Assembly: GCA_905221605.1 (NCBI GenBank)
Contig: CAJNDS010000968.1
Coordinates: 207,501-271,500, forward strand
Length of the DNA: 64,000 bases
Source: Symbiodinium natans
Taxonomy: Eukaryota > Sar > Dinophyceae > Suessiales > Symbiodiniaceae
Direction: 5' to 3'
The position numbers were made by a program, and so were the translations under genes. Shown piece after piece: positions 21,152-31,440 of this stretch (positions within the stretch are counted from its first letter, which is position 1; each line of letters opens with the position of its first letter). The notes beneath the pieces were generated by a model. That model had not been told where the DNA came from, made no database searches, and saw nothing but the letters and a program-made list of their open reading frames with translations.

Positions 21152-21795
21152 CTGCGCAAGCAGCGTGGAGCATAGAATCATATGTATAGTCGCGCAGCGA
21201 CCTTTCTGAAGCAATACAGTCAGAGTAAGAGTTTCGGGGCCTAGCCTAGGGTTTAGATCAAACTGTGCTATCCTAAACCCTAAGCCGATAAGCCTTCAAG
21301 CCCGAAACCTTGAAACCCTCCAACCCCCTAATCGCCAAATCTCCAACACCCTGAAGCCCTCAACAGCTACCACTAGTGGAAGACTTTTGAACCCTGAAGC
21401 CTCCGCAAGCTCAAAACCTAGAGAAATTCCCCTTAGTTGGCGCACCCGCGTCAAAACTTCATAAGAGCCCAGGTGTACTCCTTTAAGTGTTGTATGTCTG
21501 GATATGGCTTATGAGCTCCGCGCAGGACCAGACGAGGTTTTAGGATTTCAAGGTTTAAGGCTCAACCCTCTAAAGCCCAAACCCCAGCAGGCTCTGGTCT
21601 CCGGCTGCTGACTTGCATGTTCAGGGCTCCTGGGTTCAGGACTTTAGGGAAATAGGTTTCCTTTCTTTTCTAGGGTTTTAGGGTTCAGGGTTCAGGGTTT
21701 AGGGCTTAGGGTTTAGGGGCTGCTAGGTCAGGTCAGGTGAGGGTGGGCATTGGCCTAAACATTGGTCTAGGGTTTAGGGTTTAGGGTTGCATCAC

Positions 21796-21884
21796 AGGGA
21801 GGGCTCCACCCGTTCCGCGCTGCTCTCGCAAAGGGGGAGAAGTGATGTTCATTCACAGGGTGAGACCACGCCGACCTGAGGTCC
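21796..21884 (-). CDS. Exon candidate, 29 codons
   Basis: GAGTGAG|G to CCCT|GTGATG, 89 bp. Begins DLRSAWSHPVNEHHFSPFAR. A TTTAGGG block follows in the intron. Confidence 0.5.
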
Positions 21885-21967
21885 CTCACTCTAGTGGCCG
21901 AGCACTCTGCGTGATGCTTCGAAACCCCTACTAGTTAGGAGGCTGCAAAATTAGAGCAGTTGTTTTT

Positions 21968-22016
21968 TTTTTGGGGGGGAAAGGGGGGGGAAAGGGGGGA
22001 GGGGGGTGGTGGTGGA
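21968..22016. repeat. G-rich T8-G tract
   Basis: T run then G-rich GGGGAAAGGGGG blocks and GTGGTGG. The following 22.0-23.5 kb holds scattered degenerate telomere-like units; I see no firm exon in it. Confidence 0.6.
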
Positions 22017-23549
22017 TATAGTATCATCATAAAGGGTCCATAAGGGAATAACATGGGAGATTATTCCGACCTTTCTTTATCCTAAACCCTAAACCTTACA
22101 AACCCTAAATTACTAAAGCACTGTAGACTACAAGCCCTAAAGCCTCCAGTCTCTGCGCTAGGGCTTGCCTGTGCTCATACTTCGCTTTAGGGCTTGGGGT
22201 TTAGGGCTTTCTTCATATGTAGAAGAAATGGTCCTTAAGTGGCTTTGGGGCGAATTTCTTACATGCTTTGGGCTTCCGAGGTAGGGCTTTGATTGCCGCA
22301 AACCCTGACGTTTGGTGGGCACGAGGGAGCCGGAGGTCCTGCTAGAATCATGAAACAGTCAGAGTGAGCGATGCTCGAACTCACATTCCCCAAGCCCGAC
22401 CCAAAAAATCCCCTAAAACCTAAACCCTAACCCTAAACGCGAAACCCTAAACCCCAATTATAGCATTAAACCAGTGAACATTCTGGGGGTAGGGCAGCCC
22501 AGCTGCAAAATAGAGCTCAAGGGGCACAGGCCCCCCGCCCCCCACCCTCCACTTCTGCTCAAAATCACAGCCGGGCATGAGTATACAAACCCTTCCTGGT
22601 CCTATGAAGACTCAGGAAGCTGCCAAGTCGCGTGAAGCAGGCACGTGGAGGGAGTCACTCTCATTTTTCGGCATAAGAAGCCCTCAACAACCCTTCTGAA
22701 CCCTTGTTCATCAACTGACTAAGCACTAAACCCTAAATCCTAAAAAGCAGCAACCCTGCAACCCTGAACCACATTGGGCGTTCTCGGAATCGTTTCAAAG
22801 TCTGGAAAACCGAGGAAAGGTTGGGGGCTTTGACATGTTCATACTTACGCGAGGGAGGCCTCTAGACTCCACACGATAGAGCCAAACAGCACGAGCTCCC
22901 CAGCTCCATTATAAGGCCACAAAATCTGAACATCCTAGACCCAAGATACAGGTCGCCAGTGAACCCCTACAACACTCCAAACTTAAGAAAAGATGCCCTC
23001 CAGCCAATCTTACGAGCACCCTAGTTTTGGGGTTTCCAAGGTACACCCTACGGACCTGAGTCTCTACTGGACTCCACGACATCCGCCCATGCGACCAGGG
23101 AGTTCACCGAACCAGCTACCACTTGCCTGGCGCTGTTTCGTGGCTTTTGGGATACCGGGTAACCATGTTGATGTCTTTCTTACGAGGGGGTGCTAGGCTT
23201 CTTGTTGTTCTCTGAAAAAGGTGGGTTTAGGGTTCAGTGTTGGGCGGCGAGGGTCATCCATGCCGCCCCCCCGCCCCTCCCCCCCAACCCTCCGTAAAGT
23301 AGGAATCCAGAGCCGTCGTTAGCAAGAGTGGGAAGAGCAGCTAGTCATCTTGGCGGCCGGAGTAGTAGTAGACCCAGTAACAGTAGCACACAGTAGAATG
23401 CCTCTATATGAGCATTCTTGGAATAGCGACACAGCCTGAACAAACACGTCCCCCAAACCTCCAAACCTCACAACAAGCCGTCCACCCGTACATAAACCCT
23501 AGCCCTAAGCCGAAATTCAACAACCTGGAGCCCAGTCCCTGAACTCTAC

Positions 23550-23593
23550 CCCCGGAAGAACACATGGGACAGTGCATGCAAGGCTTGTCTTTC
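23550..23593 (-). CDS. Exon candidate, unknown
   Basis: CTGGGAG|GAA to CGGGG|GTAGAG, 14 codons plus 2, reading ERQALHALSHVFFR. A Cys-rich alternative frame (KPCMHCPMCSS) is open over the same bases. Confidence 0.4.
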
Positions 23594-23913
23594 CTCCCAG
23601 AGCTCGTTAAGCGCCAGCAAACCCCAAACCTGAACCTCCAAAGCACCCTAAGCCTAAGCCCGAAACCCTGAACCCTGAGATCTCTAAAGCACCCTAAGCC
23701 CGAAACCCTAAACCCCTGAAACCCCTCAAGCCGCTAAACCCGAAACCGTGAACTCCGAAAACCCTAAACTCCCTAAACCCCCTAAACCCCCGAAACTCCC
23801 TAAACCCCCTAAACTCCCGAAACTCCCAAAACTCCCTAAGCCCCTAAACTCCCTAAACTCCCTGAAACCCTAAACTTAAACCCTCTGAACCTTCAGGGTT
23901 TCTGGGGCACCTC

Positions 23914-23952
23914 TCAGTCCAGGGCCGCAGCCAGGCTGGAGGAAATGTTGGC
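23914..23952 (-). CDS. Mei2-like RRM gene, proposed last exon
   Basis: CTACTCAG|GCC followed by ANISSSLAAALD and TGA at 23914-23916. Phase 0 fits the GT donor of the exon at 24598, giving a join KQRRP-ANISSSL. The link is inference; the alternative is that the previous exon reads through to a stop at 24532. Confidence 0.5.
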   Translation of the reverse strand, partial: ANISSSLAAALD

Positions 23953-24099
23953 CTGAGTAGGGTTTAGGGTTTAGGGTTTGGGGTCTAGGGTCTAGGGTTT
24001 AGGGTTTGAGGTCTAGCTCTGAGAGCTTTTTGCCCCAAACTCCCTCGTGTACCTCCCATGTCCGAAATGCGATGCCTTACTAACTTGTTGGGCGTAGGG

Positions 24100-24195
24100 T
24101 TGGGATGTTCCCCTTCTACTAGCAGTCCTTAATGAGATTTTCTTAGGGGGGGAGGGGGAATATTCATAGGACTGATAGTACATGGGCAACATGCC
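24100..24195. mobile_element. MITE family B, copy 5 (decayed)
   Basis: TTGGGATGTTCCCCTTCTAC then TAGCAGTCCTTAATGAGAT match family B; the right arm (GGACTGATAGTACATGGGCA) is diverged. Lies in the last proposed intron of the Mei2-like gene. Confidence 0.6.
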
Positions 24196-24255
24196 ATGGT
24201 GTAGGGCTCCTGGAAATTCAGTTCCTGAGGGTTCAAGGGGAACTCAGGGTGCAAA

Positions 24256-24309
24256 GAGAGAGAGAGAGAGAGGGAAAGAGAGAGAGACAGAGAGACAGAG
24301 AGACAGAGA

Positions 24310-24341
<32 letters not shown>

Positions 24342-24343
24342 CA

Positions 24344-24377
<34 letters not shown>

Positions 24378-24395
24378 CAGAGCGAGAGAGAGAGA
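24256..24395. repeat. (GA)n microsatellite with GACA interruptions
   Basis: About 140 bases of AGAGAG with regular ACAGAG breaks. Gives charged RERERE or LSLSLS frames that are not genes. Confidence 0.95.
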
Positions 24396-24597
24396 CTACA
24401 CGCTGTACAAAAAGTGATATCACCCGTAGGTATGTTTATCACATGTCTAGGGTTTCGGGTCTAGGGTTTAGGGGTCCAGGTGATCCACAGGCTCGGCACT
24501 TGCTGCAGATATACTCTCGGCACCTAGGTAGTCAGGGGGAGTACAAATTTACAGTCAACTCCCTGAAGTCTCTGCGCTTGCGAGGTGCGATCACTAC

Positions 24598-24642
24598 CGG
24601 CCGCCGCTGTTTCAGCTTGGCCGTGTTGACCACGGCTCTCTC
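24598..24642 (-). CDS. Mei2-like RRM gene, exon 7
   Basis: GGCAAG|GAG, 15 codons reading ERAVVNTAKLKQRRP, donor CCG|GTAGTG. It follows the domain end ...GLEANLAHYAPWA in phase 0. If unspliced, the frame continues PRKRRDFRELTVN to a stop at 24532-24534. An upstream extension HVRPGK looks EF-P-like but is better explained as intron. Confidence 0.55.
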
Positions 24643-24729
24643 CTTGCCGGGGCGGACGTGAGGGTTTATAGGGCCTTACAGGGCAGACAGGCCTTAGGCC
24701 TAGATTTCCCGAACAACCTCTGCATATTG

Positions 24730-24830
24730 GGGGGTTTCCGACATTAGGGGGTACCTTCTTGCGATCCTTATTGTGAGGGAATCCTACTATTTGGGGGGCT
24801 GTTTTAGAGCCCCCTATTTTCGTACCCCCA
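24730..24830. mobile_element. MITE family F, copy 2
   Basis: GGGGTTTCCGACATTAGGGG at the left, AGCCCCCTATTTTCGTACCC at the right, and the shared middle CCTACTATTTGGGGGGCT. Lies in an intron of the Mei2-like gene. Confidence 0.6.
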
Positions 24831-25080
24831 TATCTGGGCAGCTGAGATACATAAAGTGCTCCGAACGCCAGCCGCCGTCCGGCCCTCGTCCCCCCTTGTC
24901 TGCATGTCGCAGAAATACCCTGAGAGCCCTTGGTCCCTAAAGGTTCTAGGGGCCCTAAACCCTAAACCCTAAAAAACCCTAAACCCTACACCCTACACCC
25001 TAAACCCTCAACCCTCAACCCTCAACCCTAAACCCTAAACCCTCCCTCTGAAGCCCCTAAAATCCCTCAACTTGAACTTC

Positions 25081-25119
25081 GGCCCAAGGGGCGTAGTGTG
25101 CCAAGTTTGCCTCCAGTCC
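25081..25119 (-). CDS. Mei2-like RRM gene, exon 6
   Basis: CTTCAG|GGA, reading GLEANLAHYAPWA. QGLEAN-HY is the characteristic C-terminal end of the Mei2-type RRM (from family knowledge). The end is placed at a GA donor (GCC|GAAGTT); a GT donor at 25072 is equally possible and keeps phase 0. Confidence 0.65.
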
Positions 25120-25637
25120 CTGAAGGTGCGCTGCGGAGACGGATGCCTTGCAGTCCCAGACAGGCCAATGCACGGTAAGAACGGTTTAGGGTTTAGGGTT
25201 TGGGGTTTAGGGTTCATAGTTTATATGCCCATGGCTTCGGGTTTATAGTTTATATGTCAACGGCTTAGGGTGTATAGTTTATATGTCTATGTAGCTTAGA
25301 ATGTTTAAAGCATTCTATGTCAAAAGGCCCATCGGTTGTTCGCATGGTGATGAGGTTCATTCTGTGCATCATCCCGGGGCAGCTTCTGGGCTGAAACCAA
25401 GAACTGATCCCCTGACCTGCGGTGCTGCGCCAAATCGTGTCAACGCATGGATGTTACACAAAAACAGGGGGGACCCCAGTTTCCACCCCCAAGATACCAC
25501 AATCGTGCTTATGAAAAATAAGAATCTCTCTGTCTGTTTCTCTCTGCGGGTCGAAAAGGGTTTAGGGGTTAGGGGTTAAGATGTATGAAGGGTTTAGGGT
25601 AAAACCCTAAACAACCCAAAACCTAGACAAACCAGAC

Positions 25638-25703
25638 CTGAAGGTCTGCCGAGGCCGCTGCGATCTTGCCCGACGTTTTGCGGTGGCGCTTGAACCGATG
25701 TTC
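25638..25703 (-). CDS. Mei2-like RRM gene, exon 5
   Basis: AAAGCAG|GAA to CTTCAG|GTCTGG, 22 codons, phase 0. Begins EHRFKRHRKTSGKIAAASAD and ends LQ, joining to GLEAN of the next exon. This is the K-rich beta-4 side of the RRM. The intron after it carries degenerate repeats. Confidence 0.7.
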
Positions 25704-26333
25704 CTGCTTTGCCGAGTGGCCTTCAACCCTAAAAGCCCAAGCCCTTCGAAGTCCGAACGCCCAGAAATCCTTAAGACTTAAAGCCGCAAAGCCCTAAAGC
25801 CTACATCTTGCAGCCTTAAAGCCCCCCAACAAGCCAGAACGCCAATTCGAAAAGATGCCTAAGATCCTGAAGCCCTTAGATCTTAAGCCTGCAAGCACCA
25901 GAACCCAACATAACCCAAACAAACGAAAGCCCCCTGAAGGGAGTTCAAGGAAGGGTTTCGGTCTTGGGGCTTAGTCAGCTCTTTAGGGGTTTTCAGGGTT
26001 TAGGCTCAGAGGTTGAGGTTTTAGGGCCTAAAAGTTTTGGTGAGCTCTTTAGGGCTTCTGGGTTTACGGCTTGGGTTGAGGCCTCTGCGTGTGAGCTTGG
26101 GCAGTCCAACAGGATCTGCGTACAGGGTTCAGGGTGCAGGTGAGGTAGCGCTGTGGGCTGAGGGTTTCGGCGGACTTTCGGATTCTGCGCTTGAGGTGTA
26201 TGAGCATTGATTCAGCCGCGCCCATGCTGAGCCCCCCCTAACTGGTGTAATGCAGAACCCGATGTCATAATAACGGCACTTTTCTGTTACCATGGCTAGT
26301 TTACTCTAATTTCTCAACTCTAAATCCTACAAC

Positions 26334-26390
26334 CCTAACCCTAAACCCTAAACCCTAAACCCTAAACCCTAAACCCTAAACCCTAAAGAA
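26334..26390. repeat. CCCTAAA array, 7 units, intronic
   Basis: Exact units inside the intron between exons 4 and 5 of the Mei2-like gene. Confidence 0.85.
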
Positions 26391-26452
26391 GGAATTAAAG
26401 GGCGCTGGGCTGCTAGAAACTGATCTCATCTCAGCTTCTCAGCTAGTCGGTC

Positions 26453-26485
26453 CTGGAAAGCCTCCATGCATTTGGCGGCCCACTC
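26453..26485 (-). CDS. Mei2-like RRM gene, exon 4
   Basis: A 26-base poly-C tract (G on plus, 26498-26523) and GACGGAG|GAG precede 11 codons reading EWAAKCMEAFQ. The GA donor (CAG|GACCGA) is chosen because it joins in phase 0 to EHRFKRH. Unspliced, the frame would stop at 26426. Confidence 0.6.
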
Positions 26486-26525
26486 CTCCGTCGCCGGGGG
26501 GGGGGGGGGGGGGGGGGGGGGGGAA

Positions 26526-26598
26526 GGTTTGGATGTAGGGTGTAGGGTGTAGGGTGTAGGGTGTAGGGTGTAGGGTGTAGGGTGTAGGGTGTAGGGTT
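26526..26598. repeat. (TGTAGGG)n, about 9 copies, intronic
   Basis: A one-base variant of TTTAGGG amplified next to the poly-G run, just upstream (gene sense) of exon 4. Confidence 0.9.
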
Positions 26599-26765
26599 TG
26601 GGTTTAAGGTTTAGGGAAGGCGGAGGGTCGAACGGTTTTGGGTTTTTCAGAGGGGGCGACAGACATAGGTATGCGGCCATCGATCTTTCTAAAACCCTGC
26701 AGCCGAAACCCGAAAGGCTTCACAAACCTCAGCCTTGCAGCCTGAATCTGCAAACCCCTATTCGG

Positions 26766-26823
26766 GTTTAGGGTTTAGGGTTTAGGGTTTAGGGTTTAGG
26801 GTTTAGGGTTTAGGGTTTAGGGT
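26766..26823. repeat. TTTAGGG array, 8 units, intronic
   Basis: Exact units starting six bases beyond the 3' end of exon 3 (26829), so the intron opens GCATGACCCTAAA. Confidence 0.9.
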
Positions 26824-26828
26824 CATGC

Positions 26829-26920
26829 CTTGTCAATGAAGTTCACAAAGGCATAGCCCACGTTTGCCATCGTCCCCTTGTCCAAGGGGATGTATAGGAA
26901 GTTGAACTTGCCACCGAAAC
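26829..26920 (-). CDS. Mei2-like RRM gene, exon 3 (RRM core)
   Basis: TTCTCAG|GT, then 30 codons: FGGKFNFLYIPLDKGTMANV and GYAFVNFIDK. FNFLYIPLD and NVGYAFVNF are the two hallmark strands of the Mei2-type RRM, which binds single-stranded RNA. Ends with a GC donor (GACAAG|GCATGA). In the plus direction the bases show no sensible product. Diagnostic exon of this gene. Confidence 0.88.
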
Positions 26921-27590
26921 CTGAGAAAACAAGGGCTTAGAGTTCTAGGGTTTAGGTTCAGGGCTTGGGGTTCAGGGGTTAGGGTTTAGGGCTCCCGAAC
27001 TCCCATCCTAAGCCGTATGGTCTTCAGAAGAAGCCCGTCTACGCAACCCCATCAGTGGGAGCTTCTCTACAAAGCCTAAACCCTCAGCTCTGGGCACCTT
27101 ACTGCCAGGCGGGGCAGGGCTTAAGGTCCAGGCTTTCAGCATTTTGGGGCTTTCGGGAGCTAGGGTTACAGGGAGAAGGGCCAGTTCGGTATGTGAACTG
27201 AGGTTTCTGCTACTGTTGTCCCAAAGGAGCACCCCATATAAACACGTACTACCAATACCCCCAAGGTCTAACCCAGATATGTGGTAGGGTACTTCAGCTC
27301 TAGCCACCAACCTCCCCAAAGGGGTACTTCCTCAAGAACACAAGCATGCGGATCAGTGGTAGTTGAGGTTTAGGGCGTCTTCCCCGCGGCAGGAAATCTC
27401 ATGCTCCTAAGGCAACACCACTCCAGCGTCGATAAGAGCAGGGAAAAGGCAGCCGTTTAGCCCTCCGGACAGGCCTCCGCCCAACTTACAGCCTCTCAAG
27501 GGTTTAGGGCTAAGCCTAGAATTCGGCTTCTCCTGTCGAGGACTGTTAGAAAGGGGGCACTGGGTTCTCTACTCCCGAACTCGAAGCCCT

Positions 27591-27745
27591 AAACCCTAAA
27601 CCCCAAAGCCTAAACCCTAAACCCTAAACCCTATAAACCCTATGAACCCTATGAACCCTATAAACCCTATAAACCCTATAAACCCTCTAAACCCTATAAT
27701 CCCTATAAACCCTAAAAACCCTAAAAACCCTAAACCCTAAACCCT
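27591..27745. repeat. CCCTAAA/CCCTATAAA array, intronic
   Basis: Mixed CCCTAAA, CCCTATAAA and CCCTATGAA units, ending 18 bases from the 3' end of exon 2. The intron 26921-27763 is 843 bp. Confidence 0.88.
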
Positions 27746-27763
27746 CCCTCCGGCACAAGAAGC

Positions 27764-27825
27764 CCAGGTCTTCGAGCTCCGCGATGAGGTCTCGCTGGGA
27801 GTAGCGATTCGGAATGTTGCGGATC
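27764..27825 (-). CDS. Mei2-like RRM gene, exon 2
   Basis: TTTCCTTCACTCCGAG|G, 20 codons IRNIPNRYSQRDLIAELEDL, then a GC donor (CTGG|GCTTCT). IRNIPN-Y is the opening signature of Mei2-type RRMs. Split codons resolve on both sides: AT+G gives Met before IRN, and G+GT gives Gly before FGGKF. Confidence 0.88.
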
Positions 27826-27894
27826 CTCGGAGTGAAGGAAATCGTAACAAAAGGATTTGGTTGTTGAGGGTTTAGGGTTTAGGGTTTAGGATAA

Positions 27895-27924
<30 letters not shown>

Positions 27925-27926
<2 letters not shown>

Positions 27927-28005
27927 AGTGTACACTTTCAGTCTTATAGGGGTTATCGTATCCCAAAAAGTGTAAAGTGTACTCACTCAGCTACTAAGAG
28001 GATAA
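27925..28005. mobile_element. Introner-like element J, copy 4 (short)
   Basis: GTCTTATAGGGGTTATCGTA and ACTCACTCAGCTACTAAGAGG follow a 29-base poly-C run. The end matches CTCGACTACTAAGAGGC of the PPR intron. Within the first Mei2 intron. Confidence 0.5.
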
Positions 28006-28307
28006 GAGGGTCTGGGTGTTTCGGGTTTGGAGTATACAGTCTAGAGTCTATAGGGCTTGGGGACGAACAGCCCTTTGTTTCGCGAAAGCTCTGGAGACCC
28101 TAAGCCCTAAACCCTAAACTCTAAACCCTTAACGATACATAGGTTGCAAGGGGTCTTGTGCACAGAAGGGGGGGGGGGGGGCACGGCTTCACTCGGACAT
28201 TTGTAGATAGGGTTTATGTAGGGTTTAATTAGGGTTTCTGGCCTTTAGGGTAGGGGTCAAGCGGAAAGCGGTCGACCTGCCTCAGCCCATACCCCCAAGG
28301 GCGGAGC

Positions 28308-28342
28308 ATCAAGGTGGTGATCTCTTGGTCACCCTGCGTAGC
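28308..28342 (-). CDS. Mei2-like RRM gene, exon 1 seen
   Basis: CTGCGAG|GCT (or ACGCAG|GGT nine bases on), reading ATQGDQEITTL plus AT, with a GC donor (TTGAT|GCTCCG). Joined to the next exon it gives TTLMIRNIPNRYSQRD, the family consensus start of the domain. Upstream N-terminal exons were not identified. Confidence 0.8.
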
Positions 28343-28580
28343 CTCGCAGCAGTACACAACCAAGATCACAAAACTTGCAGATTGCATGATGGGTTTTATT
28401 TGGGCTTGGGGTTTCGGTTGTTGAAATGGACGGACTTGTAGAAATCCAAAACCCACCAGTCGCATGCTCATACTGGACTTTTCTTGCAAGATGGGGCGTT
28501 GGGCCTGTGCATAATGACCAGCTTGGCCCCTACAAGTACCCGAAACCCTAAACCGCAGCTTTGAGCAAACTAAAAAACGA

Positions 28581-28665
28581 CTATCTGCTTAAGAACCTCC
28601 CATAGGGAAAATTAATCTGTTTTGGTTTGTTTTTGTTTCTTGGGCTTCTAAAGCAAGCAGTAGCA
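28581..28665. mobile_element. Introner-like element I, copy 2
   Basis: ACTATCTGCTTAAGAACCTC at the left, GGGCTTCTAAAGCAAGCAGT at the right: inverted ends shared with copies at 38064, 48304 and 62731. Confidence 0.65.
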
Positions 28666-29010
28666 ACGCAAAGCCTTCTTCCGAAGCTAGTGGAGGGAAG
28701 TCAAGTGTCCGGGTCTGGGGAAGGACGTCTTTCATAATATATTGTACTACAACAGAACGATATATGAATATAACAATCTGCGTATGTATGTATATATATA
28801 TAACACACTTTGTTGTGCACTGCATATATCTACTCTACATATACATTGCACCTGGCAAAGCTGGGTGGACATGCTTCGGCAGCAAAGGCAGCTTTGGAAT
28901 GCTGCTAGGACCCTAAACCCTAAACCCTAAACCCTAAACCCTAAACCCTAACTGCACTCCGCACTGACTGTTACTTCGCCGCGCAGCATGGCGTTGCTAT
29001 GTCGGGTGTT

Positions 29011-29097
29011 TGTCAAAATTCTGGTCCCTTTTGGATCCCTCTCATAATTCGGCACCTAATATTTAGGGTACCCCAAAGAGGGACCATCATTTTGACA
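29011..29097. mobile_element. MITE family G, copy 1
   Basis: TGTCAAAATTCTGGTCCC and GGGACCATCATTTTGACA are 18-bp terminal inverted repeats with three mismatches. The interior CACCTAATATTTAGGGTACC is shared with the copy at 51993. Confidence 0.8.
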
Positions 29098-29574
29098 GCC
29101 ACCCATGTCTATAACTTGGCAACTTGGCTCCCTAAGGGAAGCAGCCACTTGCCCAGGCCGTTTCATTGCTTTTTTTACGCGTCGCTCGAAACATCATAGC
29201 AAGCTGTCCATGAAGAACCAGCACGCATCAGAGAGAAGGAAAGCATCGGCAACCTAGGGGCAAAAGACCTGTAGAAGTTTAGGTATAACTACCTCCTGGT
29301 ATCCGGTCCATGCAGAGAACCAAGTCAGGGGTTGGGACCGCTAGTGCCCCTTTGCCCCAAGATTCAAGTGGTTTCGGCCAGGGCACCCACCCATGCTTCC
29401 CAAAATTACCTCAACCCACAACAGCAAACCTAAACGACAATCAGGGTTGTAGGGTTTAGGGTTTAGGGTTTAGGGCAATCAGCCCTTGAATACACCCTCC
29501 ACTTGTAAACTTCCCTCAGCCCCTAGTTTCTCAAGCCCGACCTTAAACCCCTTATAAGCAAACCCAGTTCTGAC

Positions 29575-29619
29575 AGCCTCCAGGTTCACGTTCTTGGGTA
29601 CCAGGGAATGCCGGTACTC
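29575..29619 (-). CDS. Exon candidate, unknown
   Basis: GCAGAAG|GAG to GAGGCT|GTCAGA, 15 codons, phase 0, reading EYRHSLVPKNVNLEA. Open upstream as well (PAPGRAWQK). Could be an N-terminal exon of the Mei2-like gene; unproven. Confidence 0.45.
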
Positions 29620-29975
29620 CTTCTGCCAAGCACGCCCTGGCGCGGGCTGTGGGGGGTTTGAGGCTTGTGGAATTGAGGTTTGGGGCTTAGCCCGCAAACC
29701 CCAAACCCTAAACCCCAAACCATAAGGGTCTTAGGGTTCAAGGGTTCAAGGGTTTTAGGGGGCCGCTCAGGGCTTGTGCCTGAACACTAAGCCATAAACC
29801 CTGCGGACCTTGCGCCCTAATTACCAATGTCCAGCTTCCCACTCCTACCAAAAAATCTAGACAACTTCTCGCTTTAGCACCTTGCAATCTCCCCAAAACC
29901 CCGAGCCCTGCAGGTCGTAATCCCCACAATCAAACCCTACAGGCTAGAAAAACACCCTAAGCTTAAAAGGGAGGA

Positions 29976-30058
29976 CTGGGTTGCCCTTTAAACCCTCCGA
30001 AAACATTGATATATAGAGGGTCCTGGAAAATAACAAAATGTCCCAAAAACCAACCTAG
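29976..30058. mobile_element. MITE family C, copy 3
   Basis: CTGGGTTGCCCTTTAAACCC to CCAACCTAG; about 16 bases shorter than the other two copies because CTTTTATAAACCC is missing in the middle. Confidence 0.75.
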
Positions 30059-30153
30059 AAGAGTGTTCCAGATACATGGTCGGCCTGCTCCGGTGGGGCT
30101 TGAGCACCCGGAGCACTGCGAAACGTCACTTCCCTTCCTGTCGGCAGCTCTTT

Positions 30154-30219
30154 TGGTTTAGGGTTTAGGGTTTAGGGTTTAGGGTTTAGGGTTTAGGGTT
30201 TAGGGTTTAGGGTTTAGGG
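30154..30219. repeat. TTTAGGG array, 9 units
   Basis: Exact head-to-tail units. The open minus frame next to it (30060-30150, CSGCSSPTGAGRP) lacks convincing boundaries. Confidence 0.9.
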
Positions 30220-30525
30220 AGATTGCAAGGTCTGGGCTTTAAGGTTTATTTTCCAGCATTAGGTTTCCTTACAAGGGAAAGCTCGCCGTATGCATGACTG
30301 TCAACCCTTCACAGCCGAGAGCGACCAGTAGTACACCCTAAACCTAAAACCCCAAACCCCAAACCCCTTCATGTGTTCATGTGTTCATGTTGCATGAAAA
30401 ACCTGGCTTGGGACTAAGGGGGTCTTCAGGGAGTTTCGGGCTTGAAAGAAGGGATGTTTGGGGGTTAGGATTCATACGGTTTTCATATTTAGGGCTGTTG
30501 GTTTGCAGGGTTTGAGTTCAGAAGC

Positions 30526-30600
30526 CCGACGAAGCATCCCCACGAGTTTGACCAAGAAAGGTTTTCCTTCCGACCCGAAGTACTGCTTACTTGCTGAGTC
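30526..30600 (-). CDS. Exon candidate, 25 codons
   Basis: CCGGAG|GAC to CGTCGG|GCTTCT (GC donor), phase 0. Begins DSASKQYFGSEGKPFLVKLV and continues GMLRR. PFLVKL-ML faintly recalls helix 1 of HSF-type DNA-binding domains, but no following HSF exon was found. Confidence 0.5.
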
Positions 30601-31349
30601 CTCCGGGCTACCCTAAACCCTAAACCCTAAACTCTAAACCCGAATTACTCAAAGCTCTAAACTCTAACCTCTAAAGCATCTAAGGCCCAACCCACCTGGA
30701 GGGAAGGGCCTGCATGCTTGCAGTTGGGACCCTGAGCTGCAACCCAAATTCCTAAACCCTAAACCCTCAAAACCCTAAACCATAACCCGAAGCCCGAAAC
30801 CCTAAACCCTCCAAACCCTCAAAACCCTCAAAACCTTCCCCTCCTTCCATTCTCCCAAACACGACTTGAAGCACCCACCCCATACTCCAGCCCGATGCAT
30901 CCCTAATCGGGAATTCCATGACTGAGCAAAAAGGGAAATTTAGGGTTTAGGGTTTAGGGTTGAGGGTTGAGGGTTTAGGGCTTAGGGTTTAGGGCTTGGG
31001 GCTTGGGGTCGCAATTCTTCAGAATTGGTCACCAAGAGGCCCTCTAAACCCCCTAAGCCGTGAAGCACTAAAACCCCCAAGCCCCGTCAAACCTGCAAGA
31101 CTGAAAAGCCAGAAACTCCCTATAAGCCAGTGACCATGCCAACAGCCCTAGCAAACCCTAAACACTCGACCTAAGCCCTCCACCCTAAGCAAGACCCTAA
31201 ACACTCAAAACCCAATCCCTAAAACCCTAAACCGTACTACAAACCCTAGAGCCCTAAACCCCTAAATCCCCCAAAGCCCTAAAATCCTAAAACCCTAAAG
31301 TCCTAAAACCCCTAAAACCCCAAAAATCCTAAAGCCCTCTAAGCGCTCA

Positions 31350-31408
31350 ACTCTAAACCCTAAACCCTAAACCCTAAACCCTAAACCCTAAACCCTAAAC
31401 CCTAAACC
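31350..31408. repeat. CCCTAAA array, 8 units
   Basis: Exact array ending about 25 bases from the donor of the exon at 31441. Confidence 0.9.
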
Positions 31409-31440
31409 CCAAAAAGCCTCAGAGCTGGCCCGCGCCTTAC

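Noticed and set aside
24598-24660. Resemblance of HVRPGKERAVVNTAKLK to elongation factor P
   Set aside because: AG|G splicing at 24642 removes HVRPGK, and the remainder joins the Mei2-type domain in phase.
24182-24661. A 159-residue frame rich in RERERE
   Set aside because: GA microsatellite; its ends overlap intron and exon of the minus-strand Mei2-like gene.
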